Assembly: GCA_021325385.1 (NCBI GenBank)
Contig: JAJPHH010000206.1
Coordinates: 1 to 44,082 of the forward strand
DNA from: Alphaproteobacteria bacterium
GTDB taxonomy: Bacteria > Pseudomonadota > Alphaproteobacteria > Rhizobiales > Beijerinckiaceae
Reading direction: 5' to 3'
DNA length: 44,082 bases
Shown in pieces: positions 15,822 through 24,001 of the stretch (the first letter of the stretch is position 1; each line of letters starts with the position of its first letter). The notes below the pieces were generated by a model. The model saw only the letters and a program-made list of their open reading frames with translations, did no database searches and had not been told where the DNA came from. A program made the position numbers and the translations under genes.

Positions 15822-16634
15822 ATGAAGGCGACCTTCGCCCTCACCATTCTTGCCTTGACCCTGGCGGGCGAGGCGCGGGCTGATCCGGCGGTCCCCTTCG
15901 TCTCGCATCGCGCGGCTTATACGATCTCTCTCGCCAGGGGCGACGGCCCGCAGGCGCCGGTCGCGGCCAGCGGCTTGATCGCCTATGAATTCCGCGGCTC
16001 GGCTTGCGACGGCTACGCGTCGGATTTCCGGCAGATCACCGAGTTGCAGCGCAACGAAGGCGATCCGATGGATTCGGACACGCGGGCCATCACTTTCGAG
16101 GACGGCCAGGCCAAGAAAATGCGCTTCAAGATCGATTCGATGATCGCCGACGCGGCCCAGCCGACGATCGACGGCAGCGCGACGCGCAGCGATTCCGGCG
16201 ACATCTCCGTCAGCCTCAAGCAGCCTAAGGAAGAGACTCTCGATCTCGGCAAGGACATCCTGTTTCCGACGCAGCACCTCGCCCATGTCGTCGAAGCCGC
16301 CAAGAAAGGCGTGCGCACGCTCGAAGCGCGGGTTTACGACGGATCCGACACCGGCGAGAAGATATTCCACACCCTGACGGTGATCGGCGACGAGGCCAAG
16401 GAGCCCAGCGCCGACCAACTCCAAGCCGCGATGCTGAAGTCGGTGCGGCGCTGGCCGGTGACGATCTCCTATTTCGACGAGGCGAAAAAGGATTCCTCGC
16501 CCGATTACGTCCTCTCCTTCGACCTCTACGAAAACGGCGTGTTGGGCAGTCTCAGTCTCGATTACGGCCAGTTCGTCCTGGCGGCGAAGTTGAGCAAGTT
16601 CGAGCTTCTGCCGGAAGAGCCCTGCACACAATAA
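15822..16634 (+). CDS. eipB: EipB-type periplasmic envelope-integrity protein (DUF1849)
   Basis: This 270-residue protein has a signal peptide ([19 protein letters not shown], cleavage near residue 21) and the DUF1849 pattern [36 protein letters not shown] and a final LLPEEPC. In Brucella EipB, a periplasmic spiral beta protein needed for envelope stress resistance, the matching two cysteines form a disulfide; both are present here (about residues 64 and 268). The product is therefore probably a periplasmic scaffold or binding protein conserved in Hyphomicrobiales. GAGGAG lies about 10 bases before the ATG. It is divergent from the RidA-GDPD pair and 125 bases upstream of surE. Confidence 0.9.
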   Translation: MKATFALTILALTLAGEARADPAVPFVSHRAAYTISLARGDGPQAPVAASGLIAYEFRGSACDGYASDFRQITELQRNEGDPMDSDTRAITFEDGQAKKMRFKIDSMIADAAQPTIDGSATRSDSGDISVSLKQPKEETLDLGKDILFPTQHLAHVVEAAKKGVRTLEARVYDGSDTGEKIFHTLTVIGDEAKEPSADQLQAAMLKSVRRWPVTISYFDEAKKDSSPDYVLSFDLYENGVLGSLSLDYGQFVLAAKLSKFELLPEEPCTQ

Positions 16635-16759
16635 GGTTGCGACACAGCGCGTCGCGCGAATCGTTTAGGCGCGATACAAAGGCGCCGAGGGGCGGCGCCA
16701 GAGGGCGTCGACAAACGCCCGTCGCCAAAGACGGGCTATCGCCGCCGAACGGATCGCGC

Positions 16760-17521
16760 ATGCGCATTTTGCTGACCAATGACGACGGCGTGCACGCGCC
16801 GGGCCTCGCCATTCTCGAGGAAATCGCCCGGACTCTCTCCGACGACATTTTCATCGTCGCGCCGGAGACGGATCAGTCCGGCGTGGCCCATTCGCTATCG
16901 CTGAACGATCCTCTGCGGTTGCGCGAAATCAGCGAGCGCCATTACGCCATTCGGGGCACGCCGACTGATTGCGTCATCATGGGCGTGCGCAAGCTCATGG
17001 CCGATCGCAAGCCGGATCTGATCTTGTCCGGCGTCAATCGCGGCCAGAATGTCGCCGAGGACGTCACCTATTCCGGCACGATCGCCGCCGCCATGGAAGG
17101 GGCGCTGATCGGCGCGCCGTCGATCGCGCTCTCCCAGGCCTATGGCGGCGAGGGCCACAAGGCGATCCATTGGGAATGCGCGCGGGCGCATGCGCCGGCG
17201 CTCATCGAGAAAGTCTTGAAACAGGGCGTGCCGCCCGGCGTGCTGCTCAACGTCAACTTCCCGCCTTGCGCGCCGGACGAAGTGGCCGGCGTCGCGGTGA
17301 CGACCCAAGGCCGGCGCGACACCGAATTGCTGCGCATCGAGGAGCGTTCCGACGGCCGCGGCAATCCCTATTACTGGCTGATGTTCAGGCGCGGCCGTTT
17401 CACGCCGGAGGCGGGCACCGACATCGAGGCGCTGGCCTCAAAGAAGATTTCGATCACGCCGCTGCGGCTCGACTTGACCGACGAGCCGACGCGGGCGCGC
17501 TACGAAAACGCGTTCGGTTGA
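16760..17521 (+). CDS. surE: 5'/3'-nucleotidase SurE
   Basis: This 253-residue protein has every SurE landmark: [19 protein letters not shown] (metal ligands Asp8, Asp9), [16 protein letters not shown] (Ser/Asn site), [31 protein letters not shown] and GVLLNVNFP. SurE is a cytoplasmic metal-dependent nucleoside monophosphate phosphatase linked with stationary-phase survival. The ATG at 16760 fits the family; a longer in-frame start would add Arg-rich sequence unlike SurE. It is followed 75 bases later by pcm, a common partner. The serS gene that often precedes surE in alphaproteobacteria is not here; eipB takes that place. Confidence 0.95.
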   Translation: MRILLTNDDGVHAPGLAILEEIARTLSDDIFIVAPETDQSGVAHSLSLNDPLRLREISERHYAIRGTPTDCVIMGVRKLMADRKPDLILSGVNRGQNVAEDVTYSGTIAAAMEGALIGAPSIALSQAYGGEGHKAIHWECARAHAPALIEKVLKQGVPPGVLLNVNFPPCAPDEVAGVAVTTQGRRDTELLRIEERSDGRGNPYYWLMFRRGRFTPEAGTDIEALASKKISITPLRLDLTDEPTRARYENAFG

Positions 17522-17596
17522 GTTGACCGCCGACCAGTCGGCCGTCAGCCTCGACCGAGGAGCTAAAAAACTTTCCGATCGCTCGAGGGGGCGGGA

Positions 17597-18262
17597 GTGA
17601 CGGTCGGCGCGGAGGCTCAGGATCGAGCGCAGTTCATGCTGCTGATGCGCGCCAAGGGCGTGCGCGATCTGAACCTGCTCAGGGCTCTGGAGCGCGCGCC
17701 CCGCGCGCTGTTCGCGCCGCAGCGTTATGGCGACATTGCCGGCCGCGACATCGCGCTGCCGATCGGCTGCGGCCAAACGGCGCCGCCGCCCTCGATTGTC
17801 GCGGCGATGATCGAGGCGCTCGCAGTTCAACCGCATCACCGCGTCTTGGAGATCGGCGCCGGCGCCGGCTACGCGACCGCGTTGATCGTCCAACTCGCCG
17901 CGTCGGTGCTGACGCTCGAACGCTGTCAGTCGCTGGCGCTGGAGGCGGCGACGCGGCTCGAAGCGTTCGGCGCGACCAATGTCAAGGTGGCCTGGGCCGA
18001 CGCCCTGGCCGACGGCGCGCCGGCCGGGCCTTTCGACCGCATCTTGATCAACGCGTTGATCGAAGAGCCCTGGGATCGTTTCGGGGATCGGCTGACCGAG
18101 GACGGCGTGATGGTCGCGGCGCGGAGCGTCGCGCGCGACGGGGGCCGCGAACAAAGGATCGTCAAAATCTCTCGCCACGGCGACGGCGGCTTCCGCGCCG
18201 AGGATGTCGGGCCGGCGCGCGCTTTCGCCCCGCTCGCCGCGGGCCTGTCGCGCGGCCTTTGA
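17597..18262 (+). CDS. pcm: Protein-L-isoaspartate O-methyltransferase
   Basis: This 221-residue protein has a Class I methyltransferase fold with the SAM motif VLEIGAGAGYATAL (about residues 86-99) and PCMT landmarks: the N-terminal LLMRAKGVRDLNLLRALERA, PRALFAPQRYGDIAGRDIAL and GCGQTAPPPSIVAAMIEAL. The enzyme methylates isoaspartyl residues of aged proteins using SAM in the cytosol, starting their repair. The GTG at 17597 directly follows a GGGGGCGGGA ribosome-binding region. It follows surE and precedes the LytM lipoprotein, a conserved survival and envelope block. Confidence 0.88.
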   Translation: MTVGAEAQDRAQFMLLMRAKGVRDLNLLRALERAPRALFAPQRYGDIAGRDIALPIGCGQTAPPPSIVAAMIEALAVQPHHRVLEIGAGAGYATALIVQLAASVLTLERCQSLALEAATRLEAFGATNVKVAWADALADGAPAGPFDRILINALIEEPWDRFGDRLTEDGVMVAARSVARDGGREQRIVKISRHGDGGFRAEDVGPARAFAPLAAGLSRGL

Positions 18263-18312
18263 GGCGCGAAGAAGGCCTCATATCGTTAAAATTCGAACGG
18301 AATGATTCACCC

Positions 18313-18342
18313 TAAACCTTCCCTTAACCTCAACACGGTTAA
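18313..18342 (+). promoter_or_regulatory. Candidate regulatory motifs upstream of the LytM lipoprotein
   Basis: TAAA-N7-TTAA at 18313-18327 is one base off the CtrA consensus TTAA-N7-TTAA, and an overlapping inverted repeat TTAACC...GGTTAA spans 18324-18342. Both lie 39-68 bases before the lipoprotein start in an AT-richer gap. This is pattern similarity only. Confidence 0.25.
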
Positions 18343-18380
18343 ATCCGCCAATCATCAGTACGTTCGGGTGGGTTAATCCG

Positions 18381-19622
18381 ATGAGTGAGAGTGGGGCGTT
18401 CAATTTGGCGCGCTTGTCGGCGCGCCTGGCTGTGACCGGCCTTGTGGGAGCATGGCTCGCCGGCTGCTCCACGGATGCGACGCGGTTCTCCGACGCTTTC
18501 TCGCTGAGCGACGGCGCGCCCACCCCGACGGCGACTGTCGGCTCCGCCGCTCCTGTGCCGAATCCCAATTACGCCGCCGCCTCGCATCCGAGCCCGGTTG
18601 CGGTCTCTTCTCTGCCGGCGCCGGCGCCGCAGACGACCGGCTCGATCAAGCCGACCACGACCCAGCCGATCACCGGCTTTTCCGGCGGCTGGAGCACCGT
18701 GGGCGGCTCGGCGGTCGTCGTCGCCGACGGGGAAAATCTCGACGCGATTTCGCGCCGCTACGGCGTGCCGCAAGCGGCTCTGCTGCGCGCCAACGGCTTT
18801 TCGAGCGCGAGCCAAGTGCATCCTGGCGTCCGGCTGATCGTGCCCGTCTACAACGCCGACGGCGCCAAGGCCGCCTCGGCCGAGTCGAAGGCGCATGGCG
18901 CGGAGGCCGAATCCAAGTCGGCGAAGGCCGAAAAAGAAGCCAAGGCGAAGAAGGACAAGGCCGAGAGAGAAGCCGACGCGTCCGAGCATAAGCGCAAGAA
19001 GGACAAGCTCGCCGAGGCGAAGGCGGCGAAGGCTGATAAGGCCGAGAAGTCCGCCAAGCCGGAAAAGCCGGCCAAAGCCGAGAAACCCGAAAAGACCGCC
19101 AAGGCCGAACAGCCGGCCAAGCCGCAGGCCGAAGCCAAGGCTGAGGCCAAGAAACCGACCGCAACCGACAAGACCCCGACCGGCAGTCTCCATCCGGAGG
19201 AGGCGACCTCGTCCGAGCCGATGACCAGCGCTCAAGCCGATGCGGCCGGGATTTCGCCGGAATTCCGCTGGCCGGCGCGCGGCAGGATCATTCAGGGCTT
19301 CAAGGCCGGCGGCAATGACGGCATCAACATCGCGGTGCCGGAGGGCACCTCGGTCAAGGCGGCGGAAAGCGGCGTCGTCGCCTATGCCGGCAATGAGCTC
19401 AAAGGCTACGGCAATCTCATCCTGATCCGGCATCCGAACGGCTTCGTCAGCGCCTACGCCAACAACAGCGAACTCGAAGTCAAGCGCGGCGATCAGGCCA
19501 AGCGCGGCCAGATCATCGCGAAATCGGGCCAGAGCGGCAACGTCTCCTCTCCGCAATTGCACTTCGAACTGCGCAAAGGCTCGACCCCGGTCGATCCGAC
19601 GAGCTATCTCGCGGGTCTCTAA
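18381..19622 (+). CDS. LysM-LytM lipoprotein with degenerate M23 domain (NlpD-like)
   Basis: This 413-residue protein begins with a lipoprotein signal ending LAGC (Cys29). A LysM domain follows at about 111-155 (VVADGENLDAISRRYGV, then VHPGVRLIVPVY), then a 100-residue linker of Ala/Lys/Glu repeats, then an M23/LytM domain at about 295-410 ending SPQLHFELRKGSTPVDPTSYL. The zinc ligands are largely lost: GINIAVP replaces the HxxxD site and YANNSEL replaces YAHxSEL, leaving one His. Such LytM factors (NlpD, EnvC) do not cut peptidoglycan but activate amidases at division. It follows pcm by 118 bases and is followed by a strong terminator. Confidence 0.88.
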   Translation: MSESGAFNLARLSARLAVTGLVGAWLAGCSTDATRFSDAFSLSDGAPTPTATVGSAAPVPNPNYAAASHPSPVAVSSLPAPAPQTTGSIKPTTTQPITGFSGGWSTVGGSAVVVADGENLDAISRRYGVPQAALLRANGFSSASQVHPGVRLIVPVYNADGAKAASAESKAHGAEAESKSAKAEKEAKAKKDKAEREADASEHKRKKDKLAEAKAAKADKAEKSAKPEKPAKAEKPEKTAKAEQPAKPQAEAKAEAKKPTATDKTPTGSLHPEEATSSEPMTSAQADAAGISPEFRWPARGRIIQGFKAGGNDGINIAVPEGTSVKAAESGVVAYAGNELKGYGNLILIRHPNGFVSAYANNSELEVKRGDQAKRGQIIAKSGQSGNVSSPQLHFELRKGSTPVDPTSYLAGL

Positions 19623-19715
19623 ACGAAACCGCGGGACCAGAAGTCCAGTCCTCCAGTCTGGACCAATATCCCGCCAGATTCGCCGCGAGACACGTTGAAT
19701 CGGCGGGAATAAACG

Positions 19716-19751
19716 AGACGGCGGGTCCCAGGAAAGGCCCGCCGTCTTTTT
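19716..19751 (+). terminator. Rho-independent terminator
   Basis: A perfect 10-base stem, AGACGGCGGG (19716-19725) with CCCGCCGTCT (19738-19747), encloses a 12-base loop and runs into five Ts (19747-19751). It lies 94 bases after the LytM lipoprotein stop and ends that transcript. The rest of the 285-base gap holds an imperfect hairpin around 19632-19662 and nothing else I can identify. Confidence 0.85.
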
Positions 19752-19907
19752 GTCGCGGGGGCCGCCGGCGCCCTTGACCGGCTCGCGATCGAATCTACCT
19801 TCCCGTGTGGAACGAGCTCGCCCATGCGGCGGTGCGGAGCCCCGCCCAATGAGCCCGCCCGGCGCGGCCTGGCGCGAGCGATCTCCTCGGTACGAAGGAG
19901 GAGCGGC

Positions 19908-20336
19908 GTGCGGCGCGCGCTCTTTGCGATTTTCTTTTTTCTCGCCTCCCTCTATCCGGCCGGCGCCGATGTGCGCATCGAAGCCAGTCCCGGCGGCGAG
20001 GTGACGGACTTCCTGGCGCTCTTCGCCTTGCTGCGCCAAAGCGGCGAGCGCGTCGTCATCGACGGCCCTTGCTATTCGGCTTGCACGCTGGTCCTGACAA
20101 TGATCCCGCGCAGCCGCCTCTGCGTCACCCGGCGGGCGGTCCTTGGCTTCCATGCGCCGCGCGTGGTCGATCTGCAAGACGGCCAAGTCTACGCCGCTCC
20201 GCAGGCGACGCAGGCGGTGACCGAGGCCTATCCGGCGCCGATCCGCGCCTGGATCATGCGGCATGGCGGCCTCACCAGTCGGGTGATCTATCTTCGCGGA
20301 CGGGAGCTTACGGCCTTCTTGCCGCTCTGTCGGTAG
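19908..20336 (+). CDS. Periplasmic ClpP-fold-like small protein
   Basis: This 142-residue protein begins with a signal peptide RRALFAIFFFLASLYPAGA. The mature part reads DVRIEASPGGEVTDFLALFA, then SGERVVIDGPCYSACTLVL, then a VLGFHAPR segment. This is the pattern of a COG3904-like group of predicted periplasmic proteins related to the Clp/crotonase fold, where GGEV and the Ser in YSAC sit where ClpP has its oxyanion and nucleophile residues. Activity is unproven. The GTG at 19908 is chosen because AAGGAGGAG lies 5 bases upstream at 19895-19903 and it gives a clean signal peptide; a longer in-frame start would not. Confidence 0.7.
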   Translation: MRRALFAIFFFLASLYPAGADVRIEASPGGEVTDFLALFALLRQSGERVVIDGPCYSACTLVLTMIPRSRLCVTRRAVLGFHAPRVVDLQDGQVYAAPQATQAVTEAYPAPIRAWIMRHGGLTSRVIYLRGRELTAFLPLCR

Positions 20337-20460
20337 AATCGCGCCGCTCGGCGGCTTGATCGGCGCGGTCGGCGATCTTGCGCGGCGTGGCGCGGATGGC
20401 GGGCGGCGCGCCGAGCCGGCGCCGCCCGAACGCCGTAATTTGCGCTCCGGCCGTCGCGCC

Positions 20461-21261
20461 TCAATCAAGCGCCGCGCCGGCGGTCGCATTGACCATTGTG
20501 CCTGTGAACATCTGGGCGCGGTCGGAGGCCAGGAACGCCGCGGCTCTGGCCGTGTCGGCGATGCTGGCCGGCCGTTTCAGGAAATTGTAGCTGGCGATCC
20601 CGGCGATGACCTGATCTTTCGGCGCATTCATTCTGCTCGCCTGCATGGCGATCACCTGTTGAATGGTGCGGCTGTCCGTGTTCGCGGTCGTGCGCAGGCA
20701 CACGGCCCTCACGCCTGAAGGGCCAAGTTCGAAGGCCATGTTCTCCATCAGCGTCTCGATCGCGCCGAAAGCGGCGCCGATCGCCGCGCCGCCCTCGACA
20801 TGGCCGCGCGCCGGGCTGCCGGTCAGGAAAATGACGACCCCCGAACCCTGCCGCGTCATGCAGCGCGCCGCCGCCTGCGCGGTGACGAATTGCGATTCGA
20901 CGATCGTCTGCGCGGCCAGGAACTCCGAAACCGACAAGTCGACGGCGCGTTTTCCGACGCCGTACTTGCTCGGCTCCGGGCCAGTCGCGTTGAAGACGAC
21001 GTCTATCCGTCCCGACCGCGCGACGCCGTCGAGATAATCATTGACCGCAGCGTCGTCGAGCGCATCGGCCGGGGCGGCGTGCGCGCGTCCGCCGGCGGCG
21101 ACGATCGCCGCGGCGGTCGCTTCGAGGCTTGATTTGGTTCTGCCGGCGAGAAAGACCTCCGCGCCCTCGGCGGCGAATTCTTTGGCGACGGCCGCGCCGA
21201 TCGATCCGCCGGCGCCGAACACGACGGCGCGCTTGTTCTGAAGCATTGCCGAATTGGTCAT
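20461..21261 (-). CDS. SDR family protein lacking the YxxxK motif
   Basis: This 266-residue protein is a short-chain dehydrogenase fold: NAD(P)-binding VVFGAGGSIGAAVAKEFAAE (residues 13-32), AGRTKSSLEAT, then NATGPEPS in place of the usual NNAG. Where classical SDRs have Ser...YxxxK it reads ARGHVEGGAAIGAAFGAIET, so both catalytic Tyr and Lys are missing (Ile and Phe at those positions). The cofactor site looks intact, so it may bind NAD(P) without normal ketone/alcohol chemistry. A good GGAGG precedes the ATG at 21261. It is the last gene of the minus-strand series after the sigma factor, 208 bases away, and may be separately transcribed. Confidence 0.8.
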   Translation of the reverse strand: MTNSAMLQNKRAVVFGAGGSIGAAVAKEFAAEGAEVFLAGRTKSSLEATAAAIVAAGGRAHAAPADALDDAAVNDYLDGVARSGRIDVVFNATGPEPSKYGVGKRAVDLSVSEFLAAQTIVESQFVTAQAAARCMTRQGSGVVIFLTGSPARGHVEGGAAIGAAFGAIETLMENMAFELGPSGVRAVCLRTTANTDSRTIQQVIAMQASRMNAPKDQVIAGIASYNFLKRPASIADTARAAAFLASDRAQMFTGTMVNATAGAALD

Positions 21262-21469
21262 GGGATGCCTCCGGTCCGTGCTGCTCAGCAAAAGCGATCC
21301 TCGGGAGGGATCGCGCGGACCCGCGCAGCCGGGTCTGCGAACTAAAGACGCGCGACGGCCGCGCGCGCGGACATATTGTGCAAAGCACCGGCTCCGTTGC
21401 CGAAGGGAGGAGGCGCGGGCGAGTCGCGGCGTCACAAAAGTACGATATTGACAGCCGCGCGCCGTGCGC

Positions 21470-22750
21470 TCACCCGCGACTTTTCTCTCGCTCGCCGAGG
21501 GAGGACGCGCAGGCCTCGACGCGCCGCTGCAGAAAGCGCCGCTCGCTCGGATTGCGGGCGAGGGCGAGGGCGGCGCGAAAATGCTCGGCCGCGGCGTCCT
21601 TCTCGCCGCGGGCGAGCTCCATCTCGCCGCGCGCGGCGGGATAGAACGGATAGGCGGCGAGCCGATCGGCGCCGTCGATCGCGGCGATCGCGTCGAGCCC
21701 GCGTTCCGGGCCGTCGCGTTGGCCGATGGCGATGGCGCGATTGAGCGCGACGATCGGCGAGGGCCGGATCGCCGACAGCGTCTCATAAAGCTCGACGATC
21801 GTCGCCCAATCCGTCTCCTCGACCGAGGCCGCGCGGGCGTGCTGCGCCGCGATCGCGGCTTCGACGTGGTAGGCCGTCAGATCCGCGCCGGCGGCGGAGA
21901 GTTCGAGCAGCTTCAACCCTTCGCCGATGAGCTCCTGATCCCATTGCGTCCGATCTTGATCGATGAGCGAGAGCAGGGCGCCGGCTTCGTCGGCGCGAGC
22001 CTGGAGGCGCGCCGCGTCGAGCGCCATGAGCGCGGCGAGCGCGTAGCTCGCCGGCGTTCTTCCCAACGGGTGCGCAAGGAGCTCTGCGGTCAGGCGCATC
22101 GCCTCTCGGCAAAGCTCGGCGCGGATCGCCGTCTCGGCGCAGGCGCCGTGATAGCCTTCGTTGAACAGAAGATAGAGCGCGCGCTGCACCGCGGGGAGCC
22201 GCGCCGCGACCTCCGCGGCGGCGGCGACGTCGAACAGCTTCTTCGATTGGGCCAGGACAGCCTTCGCCCGCGTGATCCTTTTCTCGATCGCCGCCCGGCT
22301 GCTGACGAAAGCGCCGGCGATTTCGCCGACGCTGAAGCCGCAGAGAATGTGCAGAATGAGCGCGACCTGCGCCTCCTCGGCCAGGCGCGGATGGCAGCAG
22401 GAGAACATCATGCGCAGGAGATCGTCTCGAATGGCGTTCGCGCCGAACTGCTCCTCGATGATCGAGGCCCGCGTCCATTCGCTTTCGAGATAGCGGCCGA
22501 GTTCAGGGGCGTAGCTGCGCGCCGTACGCTGGCGGCGCAAGGCGTCCAGCGCGCAGTTCTTGGCGGTCGCCATCAGCCAGGCGGAAGGATTGTCTGGAAC
22601 GCCGCGGAATTTCCAGACTTCCGCCGCCCGGCAGAAGGCTTCCTGCACCACGTCTTCCGCCAGGCCGAGATTGTGGACGCCGAAAATCCGCGTCAGCGCC
22701 GCAATCATGCGTCCCGCCTCGCGGCGGAAGAGATGGTCGCTCAGCTCCAT
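21470..22750 (-). CDS. ECF sigma factor with C-terminal DUF6596-type region (ECF42-like)
   Basis: This 426-residue protein has sigma region 2 at about residues 8-78 (LAEDVVQEAFCRAAEVW, then PSAWLMATAKNCALDALRR), region 4 at about 110-165 (FSVGEIAGAFVSSRAAIEKR) and a long TPR-like C-terminal extension starting at LYLLFNEGYHGA. This architecture defines ECF42-type sigma factors, which have no classical anti-sigma factor and use the C-terminal part for control. They are typically encoded with YciI/DGPF proteins, as here: the start overlaps the yciI stop by one base. Targets probably include the yciI operon itself; the signal is unknown. Confidence 0.9.
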   Translation of the reverse strand: MELSDHLFRREAGRMIAALTRIFGVHNLGLAEDVVQEAFCRAAEVWKFRGVPDNPSAWLMATAKNCALDALRRQRTARSYAPELGRYLESEWTRASIIEEQFGANAIRDDLLRMMFSCCHPRLAEEAQVALILHILCGFSVGEIAGAFVSSRAAIEKRITRAKAVLAQSKKLFDVAAAAEVAARLPAVQRALYLLFNEGYHGACAETAIRAELCREAMRLTAELLAHPLGRTPASYALAALMALDAARLQARADEAGALLSLIDQDRTQWDQELIGEGLKLLELSAAGADLTAYHVEAAIAAQHARAASVEETDWATIVELYETLSAIRPSPIVALNRAIAIGQRDGPERGLDAIAAIDGADRLAAYPFYPAARGEMELARGEKDAAAEHFRAALALARNPSERRFLQRRVEACASSLGEREKSRG

Positions 22751-23112
22751 TACGCTTTCAGCTCTTGGTATTGGACGTTCAGCGCCTGAACCGGCCGCAC
22801 CTCGACCGCGCCGCCGACGTCGAAAATCGGGCAGCCTTTCGACAATTCCACCGCCTCGTCGAGATTGGCGGCTTCGATCAGCGTATAGCCGCCGATCAGA
22901 TCCTTGGCCTCGGCGTAGGGGCCGTCCTGGACGTTTCCTTTGTCGCCGCGGACGACCTTGCCGGCGGCCTCGAGGGGCCGGCCCATATCCTTGATATGGC
23001 CCTTGTCGCCGAGCGCTTTGAACCAGGCGACCCATTTCTCCGTGTGCTTTTGCCGCTGCTCAGGCGAGGCGAAATAGTCGCGGCCGCGGAACAGAAAAGT
23101 GAATTCGCTCAT
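22750..23112 (-). CDS. YciI/DGPF family protein
   Basis: This 120-residue ferredoxin-like-fold protein has the YCII-family motif VQDGPYAEAKDLIGGYTLIE, a form of the DGPF motif, and starts SEFTFLFRGRDYFASPEQRQ. Such proteins have a conserved His/Asp pair and are suspected hydrolases or lyases, but none of this sigma-linked group is well characterised. It is translationally coupled to the ECF sigma gene (TAATG overlap) and has GAGGAG before its start, so it leads the operon. Partnering with an ECF42 sigma factor is a known arrangement; a sensing or regulatory role is plausible. Confidence 0.88.
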   Translation of the reverse strand: MSEFTFLFRGRDYFASPEQRQKHTEKWVAWFKALGDKGHIKDMGRPLEAAGKVVRGDKGNVQDGPYAEAKDLIGGYTLIEAANLDEAVELSKGCPIFDVGGAVEVRPVQALNVQYQELKA

Positions 23113-23204
23113 GACGGAGCTCCTCGTTGGTGTTGCGAACAGCATAGAGACGCGCGAGGCGCGGCCCGGCGGACATTTATTTTCCCGCTGAGGCGCGCCG
23201 TCGC

Positions 23205-23843
23205 TCAGAGCCGCGCCAGCGCCACGACGCGCGCGCCCATCGCGACCAGGATTGCGCCGACCGCCTGTTCGACCGCGCCGCGGACGCGGCCATAGGCGCG
23301 CTGAACCCGCGCTTGCGAGAACAGCAGGGCGAGAAAGGCGAACCAGGCGATCTCTTCGACAGCGACGATGGCGAGCGCCGCGAGCCGCACGCCGAGCGGC
23401 GCCTCGGCCGGCAGCATGGCGACGAAAATGCTGCTGAAATAGACGACCACTTTCGGATTGGTGAGCGTGAGCGACACGCCGACCAGCATGGCCCGGGAAA
23501 GCGAGCCGCGCCGCGTCCCGCGTTCGGTCGGCGCCTGATCCATCGGCTCGGTGCGGCCGGCCTCCCGCCAAGCCGCCAGTCCGAGCCAGACGAGATAGAT
23601 TCCGCCCAAGATTTGCAGCGCGCCATAGATCGCCGCGAAGCGCGTCATCGCCAGCCCGACGCCGAACGCGGCGGCCGCCGCCCAAAGCACGGCGGCGAAG
23701 GCGACGCCGGCGGCGACCGCCAGCGCTGTCAGGCGCGATCGGCTCGCGGCCGCGCGCGTCACCAACAAGAAGGCCGGGCCCGGCGTGACGATGGCCAGCA
23801 TATTGGCTACGGCGATTGCGCTGAGCGCGAGCCCGTACGACAT
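23205..23843 (-). CDS. LysE family translocator
   Basis: This 212-residue membrane protein has the LysE/RhtB signature MLAIVTPGPAFLLVTRAA near the N-terminus and LTLTNPKVVVYFSSIFVAML in the middle, with about six hydrophobic segments. The family exports amino acids or homoserine lactone-like compounds through the inner membrane using the proton gradient. The substrate is not evident. GGGAGG precedes the ATG at 23843. It is codirectional with the yciI-sigma pair across 92 bases; whether it shares their promoter is unknown. A second LysE paralogue is at 37061. Confidence 0.88.
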   Translation of the reverse strand: MSYGLALSAIAVANMLAIVTPGPAFLLVTRAAASRSRLTALAVAAGVAFAAVLWAAAAAFGVGLAMTRFAAIYGALQILGGIYLVWLGLAAWREAGRTEPMDQAPTERGTRRGSLSRAMLVGVSLTLTNPKVVVYFSSIFVAMLPAEAPLGVRLAALAIVAVEEIAWFAFLALLFSQARVQRAYGRVRGAVEQAVGAILVAMGARVVALARL

Positions 23844-24001
23844 GACGCCTCCCGCGATTTTTTAAAGGAGCTTAAAGTTCGTTGTCGCGGCTGTAAACAC
23901 TTGGGATCGAAATCAAACGCGTCTCCAAACGCGGCGCCGATGGCTTATTGCGGGCAATCGCCGATAGAGTAACCTCGCATCGGGATCGGAGCGATTTGGC
24001 G

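Noticed and set aside
14424-16631. A 735-residue open frame on the minus strand spanning the GDPD gene, RidA region and the antisense of eipB
   Set aside because: Only its last 251 residues match a family (GDPD). The rest is antisense to eipB and another frame of ridA, and both of those have clear family motifs and starts.
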